DNA from: Drosophila pseudoobscura
Taxonomy: Eukaryota; Arthropoda; Insecta; Diptera; Drosophilidae
NCBI RefSeq assembly: GCF_009870125.1
Contig: NC_046683.1
Span: 48,499,869-48,563,868 of the forward strand
Direction of reading: 5' to 3'
Length of the DNA stretch: 64,000 nt
The notes under the pieces are model-generated. The model was not told the origin of the DNA. It did not search any database and worked only from the letters and a program-made list of their open reading frames with translations. Made by a program: the position numbers and the translations under genes. Positions 10,340-24,339 of this stretch are shown here, in pieces (position 1 is the stretch's first letter; every line of letters starts with the position of its first letter).

Positions 10340-11900
10340 TTAAATATGATACATCTTATCCAAGCATATTGTAATGACCTGCATGTAACGATCCCATAGA
10401 CAGCGTGTTTCCTGATCCCTGCAAAAAATAATATTTGAATACAGTAGGTACTGCTAATAATGCATCAAAATATAATTTACCTCGAAATTTCCAGATCCAG
10501 AACGCTCTGTGTTATGGAGGACAGAAATTTATTAACCTGCTCTCGGTTCCAGCCATTCTGACGCCAAGGGTCTATCAGTTTATCGCATAGATCAACAAAA
10601 AGATCGCGAAGCTCTCGATTGCGATGTAGATTACAGGCGATTGTGATCAGAGCGCGCCAATACGAGCTATCATGCAACATATGATTATAGAATCAGTACT
10701 TTTAAGCAATTAAACTCCTCACCGAAAGTTTCCGTCCAACTCGTGAAAAGCACGCTCAAGAAGAACAGGCTTGAGGCGTAGGCATACAAGGCTGTAAAAA
10801 AGGATTAATATAAAATATATTAAGATAATGGGAGGCTTGCAAACCTACTGTTTTATCTCCTTTTCCTTATCCAGCAGGCAGCGCAGTTCGCGTAGATCTA
10901 ATAAGAACTCCTTGTCCATTTCGGTGTCGTAGTACTCAGGGCCAGTGTGCTAAAAATAAAATTAACTCCCAATTTAGACCGCTTCAGTAAGTAATATAAA
11001 GGTGTTTCAACCTGCCTGGTACGTGTAGGTCCAGTATATCATAATTGAGTGCGAGCAGGTCAACAAATCACTGAAACTTAAGTACTGCAGCTTTTTTTTG
11101 GTCGTTTCAAAGCGCAAGCAGGCCAGGAACACGATACAGGCATACTTTCTATAAAAAATCAGGAGTTAACTTTAAACTGTGTTAACTTTTTTACAGACAC
11201 CTCCTACTTGGCCAGATCGTTGGATATGAAGAAGTGCTGCTTTATGTTGTTAGTCAGCGTGCCAGGCATCTCCTCCACAGCTTTGAATATGCGCTTTACG
11301 TTGTCGAATTGTCGGCTGTTAATACTCGTAGGAGCATGAAATTAAGGAACAATTATCCTTGGCGTTGAAAATCAACCTACCGGCAGGACTTCAGCTTGAC
11401 GCACGTCTTCTCAGCCACTTCATCCAAATCCTTGCGGTATCGAGATGTCAGTTTTTTTCCCAGTATTTCTCGTGCTACAACATCATCAATGGAATAGTAT
11501 TTCTCTGTGATCATGTCTCGCATATGTGGCTCTAGTTGGAAGCAGGATTGCTCCATCAGCTTCGTGGGCGCGTGCAGATATAGTTCAATCAGCGAATAGG
11601 TGCGGTAGTGGTCCAGCACATCGGAGGCAATCAAGTCACTTGGTGCTCCCATGGAATGGCCAAAACCCTTCTGTTTCAAATAGGAGACGGCTTCGCTTGC
11701 TACCAAGGGAATCACATTGTAATCACAACAGATAAGTAGAAGGTACAATGAACACTTACAGGAAAACCCTTCGATCCATAGCTGGTAAATTTCTGGATCT
11801 ACAAGGGTGTAATTACTTATAAAGACATCTACATCGGCCTGCAAATAAGGAACATTACATTCTGATTTTGTAGGATTATATTTTATCATTTATTTACCAT
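10340..11900 (-). CDS. FIBP: FGF1 intracellular-binding protein homologue
   Basis: Nine exons on the minus strand, complement of 11898-11900, 11760-11838, 11381-11699, 11208-11315, 11016-11148, 10849-10949, 10723-10791, 10481-10666 and 10340-10418, close to 358 aa against about 364 in human FIBP. Shared blocks include '[17 protein letters not shown]', '[20 protein letters not shown]', 'LKSCRRQFDN', '[13 protein letters not shown]', '[14 protein letters not shown]' and the terminal 'CLWDRYM'. The vertebrate protein binds acidic FGF inside the cell; its fly role is unknown to me. Exon 1 is only the ATG. The intron after 11016 must use a GC donor (CAG|GCAGGT). Intron 11700-11759 is 60 nt, in frame and stop-free. 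Confidence 0.9.
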
Positions 11901-12079
11901 TTTATTTACAACTATGACCGATAGACCGATAGATGGATGTCGCGATAGAGATGGGCCATCCGTCCATGACAGATCCAACCCTAATCCGACCTGATACATC
12001 AATGTACAACGGTAACATTTTCAAATATATTATAAACTTCACGTTTTATTAATTGTATATTTGTTTTATCTTTTTAAAA

Positions 12080-12330
12080 GCATAGGATTTAGATCAGCAA
12101 AATTCTCCATTGACGAAATCAGGGATGATATTCGTAAGGAAACGATAAAAATGCATGCCATGCCCTTTTTTTTCGCAGACGAGTACTTAGATCAGCCAAA
12201 ATAAAAGCCGATTAATACTGGAAAGGCAACCTGTGCAGGAGCGAAATATAGAAATTCTATCTTTCGTCGACCCAAATATTGAGGAGCTTTCTCAGGGCAT
12301 TGTCGTTCTTCAGCGCCACAGCGTCCACAA
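12080..12330. pseudogene. Possible coding relic, family unknown
   Basis: Plus strand: two exon-like blocks each follow a good acceptor (TTTAAAAG near 12081 and TTTTCGCAG near 12179), and the second reads 'ILSFVDPNIEELSQGIV' in one frame. Minus strand: 'VDAVALKNDNALRKLLNIWV' is also open briefly. Both frames contain stops. I do not recognise a family. It may be a decayed gene or chance. Confidence 0.2.
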
Positions 12331-13029
12331 ATATAGTATATAGTAGTATAGCAAGCCAATAGTGCTTTTATAAAAAATTTTGAATTTTAAATTGATTTTT
12401 TTTTGTAAGCAAACAACAGTGTAACCGTAGAGCATGTACATCTGGCCACACTCTGTCCCGAGCTAAATATATGGAAGTTGAAAAAGACAGAGACAGCCTA
12501 AAGAGAAAAACATGCATAAGAGCGAGAGAGATATATGCGTCCAGTAGGTTTTCCAGTTGAGCTGGATTGATTGATTGTCTCAATTTTCCGAACATAATTT
12601 TGTCAGAAATAGTGCCTCATTTATTCGACTGACAGCCGGGAGATGTCTTTAGAGACGGCTGCGAACACTAATTTTGCGTGCTTTCTATCATGCTCATCTC
12701 ATCTCTCTCTCTTCGCAGCAAATTTATCAAAGCCGAATATCATAACAGCTTAATAGATGGAACTTATCGGCATCAGCTATCGATATACCACATTCATGTT
12801 TTATCCCCATTCACGGTATATTATATACTTTTCTGTATAGTTTATATATTTTATGTGCTGTATATCGGTATATATCATTAAAGTTAAATTAAATTTGTAA
12901 AGGTATACTGAAGAAAAAAGAGTATAAAAACTTCCATACGCATGTTCTTTTAGTTTTTTATCTCTCAAATCGTTCCTCCCTGCATCATTTATTCCAATTG
13001 ATTGCATTTATATCCTTGTCACATTGTGC

Positions 13030-13800
13030 CACAAAATGATGAAATTATGCAAGGTAATCCATTCCCGCTCTTCGAGTCCAGGATGTAGAAATATAGATTC
13101 AATATAGAAAATATCATAGGTCCATAAATGTCAATCTGTGAAAAAAGACGTTATAGACGTTTCTAATCAGCTTGGGAAACAGTATTTTAATATTAATTTA
13201 AGGAAATAGAGTATATTATATATTATTATTATATATTATTATACTAAATTATATTATATTATATTGACAAGCAACAAGTGTTCAAATACCAGAAACATAT
13301 AAGAAATTACACAACATTCCATACACACACGTTACATTTCAAGCACACTTACGTTTGCAGCATTGACCTTTTTTGTTTAAGCCTTATCTTACATCCAATC
13401 AAATAAAAAGGAGTTCTTAAAATAACCATATATTTCAGAAAATTGATTCATCAATCGGGTAAAATTATCTTTTCAGGGCTGAAAGTCCTAGTTAGCTAGC
13501 ATTATTAAGCCGAGTATCAAAATCGAGGAATATGATTTCTGATCATGGAGAGAGAACGATTAACCCATTGTAGACTAGTGGGTACTAAAATACGCTCCAC
13601 GAAAATGATGATATTTGAAGAATTTTAGTGCAGTTCTGGTGAAATATATCGTGGAAATTTTGTTTTTTTGGAAAAGAAAAACTACAAACAGTATTATTTT
13701 TCGCAGCTCAACTCAAGTTACTATCCTGTTTAAATGAAGGGGGCTTACGAGGGCTACGTTCCTTTTTTCATCGGTATATTCGGTCACACTGATCATGAGG
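13030..13800 (+). repeat. Dispersed non-coding repeat, copy A
   Basis: Blocks shared by eye with 45340-46240 and 48590-49515 include GACAAGCAACAAGTGTTCAA, AGAAAATTGATTCATYAATCGG, 'CAGGGCTGARRGTCCT', 'GATCATG...AACGAT' and the run 'GGGTAYTAAAATACRCTCCA' with CACGAAAAT. There is no ORF. The 3' end carries GGTATATT and a Motif 1 site. Class is unknown; a Helitron-like (DINE-1/SGM-type) non-autonomous element is one possibility. Confidence 0.7.
13782..13789 (+). promoter_or_regulatory. Motif 1 (M1BP-type) site upstream of Deaf1
   Basis: GGTCACAC lies inside CGGTCACACTG, the fly core-promoter Motif 1 consensus, directly after GGTATATT. It is about 330 nt upstream of the Deaf1 ATG, so this is a plausible Deaf1 transcription start region. 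Confidence 0.5.
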
Positions 13801-14116
13801 AAGAAGAAGAGGATATCAACTTTAAGAGATTTTTTAAAGTTTTTAGCTTAAAAAATGTAAATTGCAATATATAGTATACTGTAAATAGAAGAAAATGAAT
13901 CGCCAACGCGAATGCCACAAACTACACATGTAAATTGTAAATGGTGTGCGCGGGAAACACAAACTGCAGGCGCAACAGCAACAGCACGCACCAACCACAA
14001 CAGACGTCCAATTGCAATTCGCAGCACTTCGATGAGTTAATATTAAGAAATAAAAGTGGAAACATTAGTGGTAGAACAAGTGAAAGTGAATTCAGTGCGC
14101 TAGTGGCACACCAATA

Positions 14117-16777
14117 ATGGAACAGGTCGATTCCACTGCAACTGAGCTGCACATAAGCAGGATACGTGAAGTGAAAGACTTGGCCGACGATGTGCGCGAT
14201 GTTGTGAAAGAAGAGGTGATATTAGAAAGCCCGGGCCATCACCATCATCATCATCACCACCAGGTAATGAAACAGAAACAAAATTTGTCTCTTGGCGGTA
14301 AGGGTGGATGTGGCTGTGGCTGTGTCTGTGCATGTGACTCCGGATCCGAATGTGGTTCATTCTGATTCTGGTTCTGGCTCCTCGCGCTCTGCCACTGCCA
14401 CTGCCACTGGCTCCGTCTCTGCTCTGCTCTGCGCAGTAGTGAAAAGTCTGTCCATGTGTGCGTGCATGTGTGGTAGTGGGTTGGGTGGAGGGGGGTTGGC
14501 CTGCTCCAAGCGGAGCAAGCGGCCCACTGGGCAATCCAATCCCAACCCCCACAGAACGCCGACGTACAGCACATACCACCCCACCCGCTCACGCTCACGC
14601 TCCCGCACCCCCTCCCCAAGCCATCAGATTTTGTGGCGCAAATTGTTGTGTATACCGATTTTCATTTTTCCCATGCTGTGTTGTTTACTTACATTCGAAT
14701 TTTCTTCTTTGATTCCTTGGCAAATCGCATCGCATCGCTTGAAATAAAACTACACGAATCGAAAATACAAATACGACAATTGGCAATTGGACACTCAACC
14801 ACATTCATGTGACGAACGTTGGAATATGTGCGCTATGGTAATGCAGTTGGATTCTAAGGTTCGCATGGTCACATCCTCCTCAAACGACAACAGCGGCAGC
14901 GGCTCCGGTGGTGGAGCAGGAGGAGGCGGTGTTGTCTCTGTGCCAGTTTCACTGCCCATCGGATCAATGATAACCGGCACCACCTTTAATGTGATTACGC
15001 CCGATCAGCTCCCCACCCACTTCAAGCCGATGCTGTGCGTCGACAACAATGGCTACCTTTCCGGTGGCACGGTCAGCATGGGCAACGACCTCAAGACGAT
15101 CGTCATCCAGCAGCAGCAGACACAGGCCAGCGGCGGAGGAGGGGGCTCCAACAGTGCTGGAGCCAACACAAATGCCACCAACACACTTGGACTGAATCAT
15201 GACGGCTCTGGGAGCAGGGCCCCCAGCGAGGACAGTCTTGTCCTCGAGCATGCGGGTGGCGGTGGTCAACCAACGGGCTCCACCGGCTGGGCAGAGAACA
15301 CATCAACCCAACACATGGAGGTCTTCCAGATCCGTTGTAAAACCACCTGCGCCGAACTATATCGCAGTAAACTGGGATCTGGCGGCCGTGGGCGCTGCGT
15401 CAAGTACAAGGAGAAGTGGCACACGCCCAGCGAGTTCGAGAATGTGTGCGGCCGGGGCTCGAGCAAAGACTGGAAGCGCTCCATCAAGTACGGTGGCAAG
15501 TCGCTACAATCGCTCATCGACGAGGGCACACTCACGCCCCATGCAACTAACTGCAGCTGCACCGTCTGCTGCGACGATGAAGCAGGTGAGTCAGGTGAGA
15601 CGAACAAAAACCATAAACCCTGGTCACCAGCACCTCGGTCCATTCATTAAGGCCTTCCCAAGTACAGTGAACTCGCCACACAACTACAGTTGCACTGCCA
15701 CTACAGTTCTATAGATTATAAAACGATTCGGTTTCACTTTATCCGCATCAACTGTTGGTTAGCTAGAAGAGAGTAGGCTGTACTGATTGGTGTGGAGAGT
15801 ACGGGCAACCAATGTAGTTCTGGCGGGTTCACTGTAACACATTTGGTCGAATAGAAGAGCATTTTTAAACCAAATTTGATTGAATTTAGCATCCGGTCCT
15901 GTACGTCTATTCACACCGTACAAGCGACGAAAGCGAAATCAAACGGATCTCGATATGGAGCCTGGTCCCAAGCGCAAGCGTAATACCCATCATAGCAACA
16001 ACAATAATAATAGCAACACTAACAACAATAACAACAATACGAGCGGTAACAGCGCCAACAACAATATAGATATGTCGGCGGCCAATGCGGCTGCTGCTGT
16101 GGCGGCAACCTCCACCGTTGTAGATGAGAACATGTTTTTGGCCGAGGAGAACATCACGTCTAAGGATGAGCCGTGGGCGGCGCTAAACGACAGCCTAGAC
16201 ACCTCCACCGAGCTGGTTGACCAATCGCAAATGGGCAATGCCTACGAGCGTGAAACGTTCGTGGTGAACATCAATGATGGGGCCTCCATTGCCGTCCTGG
16301 ACAACAGTCAATCGATGAAGAACATCGAGCATGTCTACTGCACCATGGTCAAGGCAACCAATGACTTTAAGCGTCTGCTCAACGAAATGAAGCAGTCGTA
16401 CGAGCGTCGCATCGAGGTTTTGCAAAAGGAGCGCGATGCGGCGGTCAGTGCGATGCGCGTACAGGTTCACGCGGACATCGATGATCCAAATATATCTGGC
16501 TCCCTGCACGGAAATGAGATCATATCGGCCAAAAAGGTAAATTCGCTTGACACCGAATTCACCCGAATTTTTTTAATACGAGCATTTGCTTTAATTTATT
16601 GACTAGTGCGCCAACTGTAACCGCGAGGCATTGGCTGAATGCTCGCTGTGCCGGAAGACGCCGTACTGCTCGGAGTTTTGCCAGCGCAAGGATTGGAATG
16701 CTCATCAGGTGGAGTGCACAAGGAATCCGCAAGCGACAACGCAGCAGGTCATGCTGTTGATCGATGATCAGTCCTAA
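14117..16777 (+). CDS. Deaf1: DEAF-1, SAND/MYND transcription factor
   Basis: Exons 14117-14263, 14847-15585, 15890-16536 and 16607-16777 give 567 aa. Exon 1 ends in eight consecutive His codons. The SAND domain (from about MEVFQIRCKTTCAELYRSKL) holds the DNA-binding KDWK core and ends 'NCSCTVCCDDE'. Then come 'GPVRLFTPYKRRKRNQ', a poly-Asn stretch, a coiled-coil-like segment and a C-terminal MYND finger (CANC...CSLC...YCSEFCQRKDW...H...C). DEAF-1 binds TTCG half-sites, first described at a Deformed enhancer. Exon 2 has two donors 9 nt apart (GT at 15586 and 15595), both giving phase 1, so isoforms differing by Gly-Glu-Ser are possible. Confidence 0.95.
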
Positions 16778-19700
16778 GCAACCTAACGAAATGTACATAC
16801 AAATTTTACTACTAATAATACGAATATACAAAGTTCCCCCTTTTCCTATACCTCCCTATTGTCCCAATCCCTTACCCACACTTCGAAGCCCATTAGCAAG
16901 CCTCTATCCTTTTAGACTTATGTCCTACATTAATGTAATTCTTAACGTACATATAACTATATAAATATATATATGTATTGATATATATATATATACATTT
17001 TACTATTGAACGTAGGGCAAGCCAACAAAAAATACAAAATAAATAAAAAAAGAACAACAAAAATATAATTAATTAAAAATGAGAGAATAACGTAGCAAGC
17101 AAAAATCAAAGCAAGTGCAAAGGCGTAGAAAATTAATTAAGCTACATTTTGAACGTAACAAAACCTAAACAGATTACTTGTAATTCAATTTAAATTAAAT
17201 TAAATTTAGTAATAGTTGCAAGGCGCATAGCATAACTAACAGGGAGCCACAGCCACCCCATCCCATCCCATCACAACCCGACACTGAACACGAAACTGAA
17301 CCCAATTCCCCAAACCCCACACAGATTGCAAACTCTTTTGCATTGATTGAGGGGAAGGACAACCCAACCAACAAAGAGAAGATGACACAAATTCTGGAAT
17401 TACAATTCGAGTACATATTCCTCTATGTATACATTTTTCATTAGACTCTAAGCACATAGTTAAACTTTTAACATTTTACTATTATAATTTAATGGATACT
17501 ACTGCCCGTTACAAGCATCCAATAAAGATTTCAAACAAAAATAACTGATCGGTAGCCAGGAAATAAATGAAATTCAAACTACACACCACCCTCTCTATTC
17601 ATATTATCCCTGCCTCAACACCACCCCCACACCACCAGCCCCAGCCCCAGCCCTATCACGCCACGCCCTCACAATAACCAAAATGTAAAACATTAACAAA
17701 ATAAAATAATAATAACAGTTAGCTAGTTGTGTGTAAATGTGTCTCGTAGGGTTTTCCCGATTGTAAAGTTTCTTGCCGTCACCCTCAGCCTCAGCCTTCA
17801 GCTGATGTAACACCTTTCTTATAGTCTGTAGTCCCATATGCTAATACATTCATAAATACAAACCAACATACATACATACGTATATATATAACTTTAAACA
17901 ACTGCTAGCTGTATATTCAAATTCCAGCATACACGCAGATGTAAAGTAATCTAAAATTTGAATTTCGGAGACATTTATTGCCGACCGAACAGATCACTCC
18001 ACGCCACTCCACGCCACGCCACGCCACGACACGAAATCCTTAATGTCAGTCTCTGTGATGGTTTCGTTTCGGATGTTGTTGCATTACTCTCGTAAAGTTA
18101 CAATTAAACCTGGCAGAACACCACAAAACAAGCGTGGCCAACAGAGCGGCAGAGAGGGGTGACAGATGAAAAGAACAAAAAATAAAAATACATACATCTA
18201 AATGTACAAAAGCTTATCTTGTGTCGTGTTCCTTTTTGTTCCTTTTTTTATGAAACTTTTAAATTATGCATGTACCAATACTCGAAGTGGCTAATGAGCG
18301 TAGTAGTTGGTTTGGTAGTCAAATATCTATAATGATTCTTCTAAATAGTAGGATCCTACTTTGGATCCTCGTTGACGGCCTGACTAGATCATGGGACACG
18401 ATACCCGATTATCCGGATCCCTGCCTGAAGTTCCAGCGAGGGTATCGCGCCCTAATCGGAACCTTACCTGGTCCCATGCTCGACGGGAGTGAAAGGCACT
18501 GGCTGTTATATTGTGATCGATTCTATGCTAGAGCCGATACGCTCCCAGAGAAAATACATGGACCAAATGGGGGGATCAGTACAGCTTTATCAACGATTCC
18601 ATCCAGCCCCAATCGTTACAGATCCGGGCAATAGCATCTCTGGCATGGAAGTGGCGTTCAAGAAGCTCCCCTGCTGTGGCCGGACATATTAATACCATAT
18701 AAAGATCATGTCGGAGTGAATATGTTCGTGTTAACAGTGTGGATCCCAGCTAATGTGGTGATTGTAGATCCCGCTATCAACTGTTTCGACGGTGAATATG
18801 AAACTTGCAGCGGAAACGCGGCAAAGCGGCAGGGGGAGCATAACCTTGCCGCGTTGGTCCCATGCCTACCTGGGACGTCCCCCATCCGAAGGGTGGATCA
18901 ACAAAATGCGATTAGTTATCTCGCAAACGAAGTGGAATGGAATGGAAGTGGATAGGTGTATGCTATCCGGCAAAATTCGAAAAACACCAGCTATAGCTTT
19001 ACGATTTATCCGCTCGCAGCTAAGGAAATCTGATTGACGATAGATTCTCATAATATGTGGATTTCTTGTTAGTTGTTAGTTGGTACTATTATGCACATGT
19101 TTCATTTATTATTATTGCGTTCATCATGTTGCTGGTGTTGCATTATTATCCATATTATCATTATGCTTATTATTATTGTATTCTATTACCAAAAATAATT
19201 TCTTAAAACTTGTTTGTTTATCAATTACTTTAAGTTTGCTTTCGCGCAACTGCTCGGGGATTGAGTGTTTTGTTTTGCTATATAATTCGGTGCATTTACG
19301 TTTTGTATTTGCATTTTCGCCAGCGGTAGCTTGGTAATTTCACTTTTCTCTCGAACTACAATTACGAGAATTACATAGAACGCAGAAGAACGAACTCCAC
19401 CGGAGGAAAAGAGCTACAATACAATGTCTAAAATATGGGATCTGGGGAGTGGGTGTTTTAGTGGTAGTGGGGGTTTTGTGTACATAGAACGAAGCCGATA
19501 TATATATCAATACATATATGCATATATATATAAACGGTTTGTTTTTGGGCTTGGGTGGCATTAGTAACTAATTTGTGTGATTGGTTTGTCATTATTTTTT
19601 GTTTTGTTTAAAGATGTTTGTGGTTTTGCATGGTTTAATAATTATAAAGTGTTTTCGGCTCATTAGAAATTGATACAAAACATATATGTACGTAGGTATG

Positions 19701-20318
19701 TATAAATAACGTGCCTAAAATTTATAACATTTCTCAATTGGCTAAATAAAAAAGTTGATGGGTATTTTTCTGCTGCCCAACGAAGTAAAGTAAATAATAG
19801 GTGTAAAGAATTGCCAAATGGGTCCCTAAGTGGCTCAAACATCTACTTTTGCTTTTTGTTTAGAAACGCAACGTTCAAACGGTTAGGCTTGTGGGTGAAC
19901 AAGGCCAATGGAAGGACATGGGAGGATTAGTATAGTATTTAACTTAATTTGAGAGATGCCCTCTGCCCCACAGCTGGGTGGAGGGGGAAGGAGGGTGGCG
20001 CAGGTGGCGCTTTAAGCAAAACATTTTTACATACAACACACAATCGTTAGATCTCGCTATCTTCACTTTTCTCTTCGTTTGGAATCACAAATGTTAGCTA
20101 GTATTTAAATACACATGTAGGTAAGATATTCAAAAAGGAAAATTAAGTTTTTGTTTAGCGTGGAGAATGCTCTTGCTCTTGGTGGTGATGGTGTTAGAGA
20201 GACGGCGACGGCGACGACGGCTATGGTGGTGAAAATACGAGTATGGGTGGCAAAGTGCGGCAACCTCGAAGATGCTACTGCTTCTGCTCCTTCTCCTGCT
20301 TTTGCTACGAGTCCTGAT
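16778..20318. other. Long 3' regions of Deaf1 and trc
   Basis: The genes are tail to tail, 3.5 kb apart. The left part (to about 18260) is AT-rich 3' UTR-like sequence with an AATAAA at 17521-17526. The right part (19060-20318) is AT-rich and probably trc 3' UTR. Between them lies a GC-richer island (18270-19060), listed separately. No intact coding gene is seen. Confidence 0.5.
18270..19060. other. Unassigned GC-rich island, possibly coding-derived
   Basis: About 790 nt of roughly 50% GC sit in an AT-rich stretch and hold four GGATCC sites. Two plus-strand frames stay open for long pieces (18266-18634 and 18716-18955; 18489-18692 and 18792-19037) with no single intact ORF. I do not recognise a protein or RNA in it. 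It could be a gene or element remnant or a conserved 3' UTR block. Confidence 0.35.
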
Positions 20319-22279
<1,961 letters not shown>

Positions 22280-22659
22280 CTAAACTGTGCTGCTTGTTTT
22301 TATTTGTTGACTGTGTTGCCTGTTGTGTGGTTCGTGCAGCAGGCTGGCTTTGGTCACTGTTGGCTTTGTGTGGGAAGGAGTTATGCACTTGCCAAAGCAC
22401 ACACAAAGCTCGTTTGTATATTTTCTTGCCTTTTTCCTCAGTAATTTGTTGAAATTCCTCCCTTTCACAGCTTCTTCTTTCAATGGCCATTCGCATTTTT
22501 CCAAGAGAGGTTGGTATATCGACTGATATCGGATTAGGGCAGCGAAGCTGGCGAAGAGAATATATCGAAATGTATCGAAAATACCAAAGAAGAAAACTAA
22601 CATTAATTAATTAGGCAAAAGCTCCACTTCAAAGATTGAAAGATGACAAAAACAAGATA
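22280..22659. promoter_or_regulatory. Divergent promoter, trc and F-box gene
   Basis: This 380 nt gap lies between divergent start codons. The right half has clustered ATCGA/GATAT words (22517-22572), including GATATCGACTGATATCGG and repeated TATCGAAA. This probably marks the F-box gene promoter. Confidence 0.4.
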
Positions 22660-24088
22660 ATGGCTCGTATTACAAACTTTTCTGACCTGAACCGTAGCTG
22701 TGTACTGTTTATTTTCAAGTTTCTGAGTTTGGAGGACCAGCTCCATCTGGCTCGGTGCTGTAGGGGCTTTCGGGACGCCTTTGTCCAACTGCACCGCCAT
22801 CATTTCCACGACGTTATTGACCGGGAGACGAATCTGAGAACCCTGGATGATTGGCAAACGTTTCTGTGGCTGTGCGGTGGCAGTATCAGGAGCATCCAAT
22901 CGTACTTCGACGACGATCATCCCCTCCAACTGCTGCCAATGATCAGCAAGTACTGCTACCGACTCGAGAGTATAACGATAAACAATGCGACGGTGGCCAG
23001 GACACAGCCGTATTTGCTGAAAATCACCTCGCTGAGGAAAGTGCACGTCCGCAACTACAAGAGCACTAGCAAGGATTTGATAAAGGCCATGCAGATACGC
23101 TTGCCACACATAACCAGTCTGGGCCTGGAAAGTTTCGAGCGTCGGGAGTGTAAGAAGACTAATTACCTTACACCTTACCCTAGAAATAACACTAAGATCA
23201 TTTTGTATTTTCTGTTGGCAGTGCAAGAAGTGGTACACTTCAGAAATCTAGTGGAGCTCCTGATGTACGACGAGGTAACTGCCTCGGAGTTCACAGCAAT
23301 CATCAAACCCATGAGCAATCTGCGTAGTCTTCAGCTGCGCAACGCCAAACGATTCCTGACCACTGGCTCTCTCAGGTATTTGGCCTCAACTTGTCGCCAT
23401 CTAGAGAAGCTATCTTTCAACGACTGCGATGCCGATCTGACACTTCTGTCCCAGTTCTCTAATTTAAAATACTTGCAAATATATTGCCCGGAAGAGCTGA
23501 AAGGGCGCTTCTTCAAAGCTTTGGCCATCAACTGCTCTTCGCATTTGGAGTTCCTCATACTCCATCGCAAACGGTGGATCAACGAGGAGCAAGCCCAACA
23601 CATCAGTGCCTTAAAATCGCTTAAGTGGCTTGTCTGCAAGCCCCGCGACGACAGCTGCGTACAACATTTAGCGAAACTCAGCCAACTGGAGTGTGTTTCC
23701 TTTCAGTGCGCCCGAGAAATAGGTGAACAGAAGCTATCGATTATGGTGGCCAACAATGATCAGCTTCGCTATTTAAACATTTGTTACTGCCTGGGCATAA
23801 CAGATTCCTTTGTCCTGGACACTTTGGAGAGTCTGGCCAAGCGTGCATTCCAGCCTCTGCACCTGTTCGCAGCTGCCACCGACATCAGGCACGACATAAT
23901 GGACAGAGTAAGTTGTAAAAGTCGATTGGAATAGAGTTTGTAAAGTGTTACATCCCCTCCTCTGTCCTTAGCTACCGCCTGATTATCCCCTAAAGATGCT
24001 CTGTCTGAATTTTGAGTGCAGCGAAGGAATAACTGGCAACAATCATTTTTATATTGATGAACCAGAATTCGATCGTCAAGCTGTTTAA
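22660..24088 (+). CDS. F-box / leucine-rich-repeat-like protein
   Basis: Exons 22660-23149, 23222-23907 and 23972-24088 give 430 aa from the ATG of MARITNF. Residues about 5-45 resemble an F-box (LNRSCVLFIFKFLSLEDQLH, then LARCCRGFRDAF). The rest is a series of leucine-rich stretches at LRR spacing, for example 'LRSLQLRNAKRF', 'LEKLSFNDCDADL', 'LKYLQIYCPEEL' and 'LRYLNICYCLGIT'. Such proteins usually act as substrate receptors of SCF ubiquitin ligases. I do not recognise the orthologue. Intron 1 (23150-23221) is 72 nt, a multiple of three without in-frame stop, so retention would add 24 residues. Confidence 0.75.
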
Positions 24089-24339
24089 GGCTTTCGATCG
24101 TCCAATAATTATTCCGTTTTTCATTACCAAAAATCAATCTAAAATATCTTTGTTTTAAACTTTTTTGTGATTTTATCACTTGAGTGATATTAGATGAATA
24201 ATGCACAACGATGTAATCCAATTTTTTAATTAATTAAATTAAATTAAAATCAAATCAAGTTTGAAATTTTAAACAGCTGACTTAAACCGATAGCACAAAA
24301 CGCGATAACGTATCGTTTTCTTTTTAGTCGCATCTCTAA

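Larger units (their letters stand above)
11901..14116. other. AT-rich intergenic region between FIBP and Deaf1
   Basis: No intact gene was found in 2.2 kb. It holds a possible gene relic (about 12080-12330), a second TATCGATA at 12778-12785 with GGTATAT words nearby, a dispersed repeat copy at 13030-13800 and the Deaf1 5' UTR with Motif 1 at 13782. Confidence 0.5.

Noticed and set aside
11001-11015. GT donor at GTTGAA for the FIBP intron
   Set aside because: It would give phase 1 and an immediate stop in the next exon; the GC donor keeps the conserved frame.
14254-14747. Overlapping ORFs in the first Deaf1 intron
   Set aside because: Ser/Arg/Thr low complexity from CT-rich intron sequence; splice signals and phase show it is intronic.
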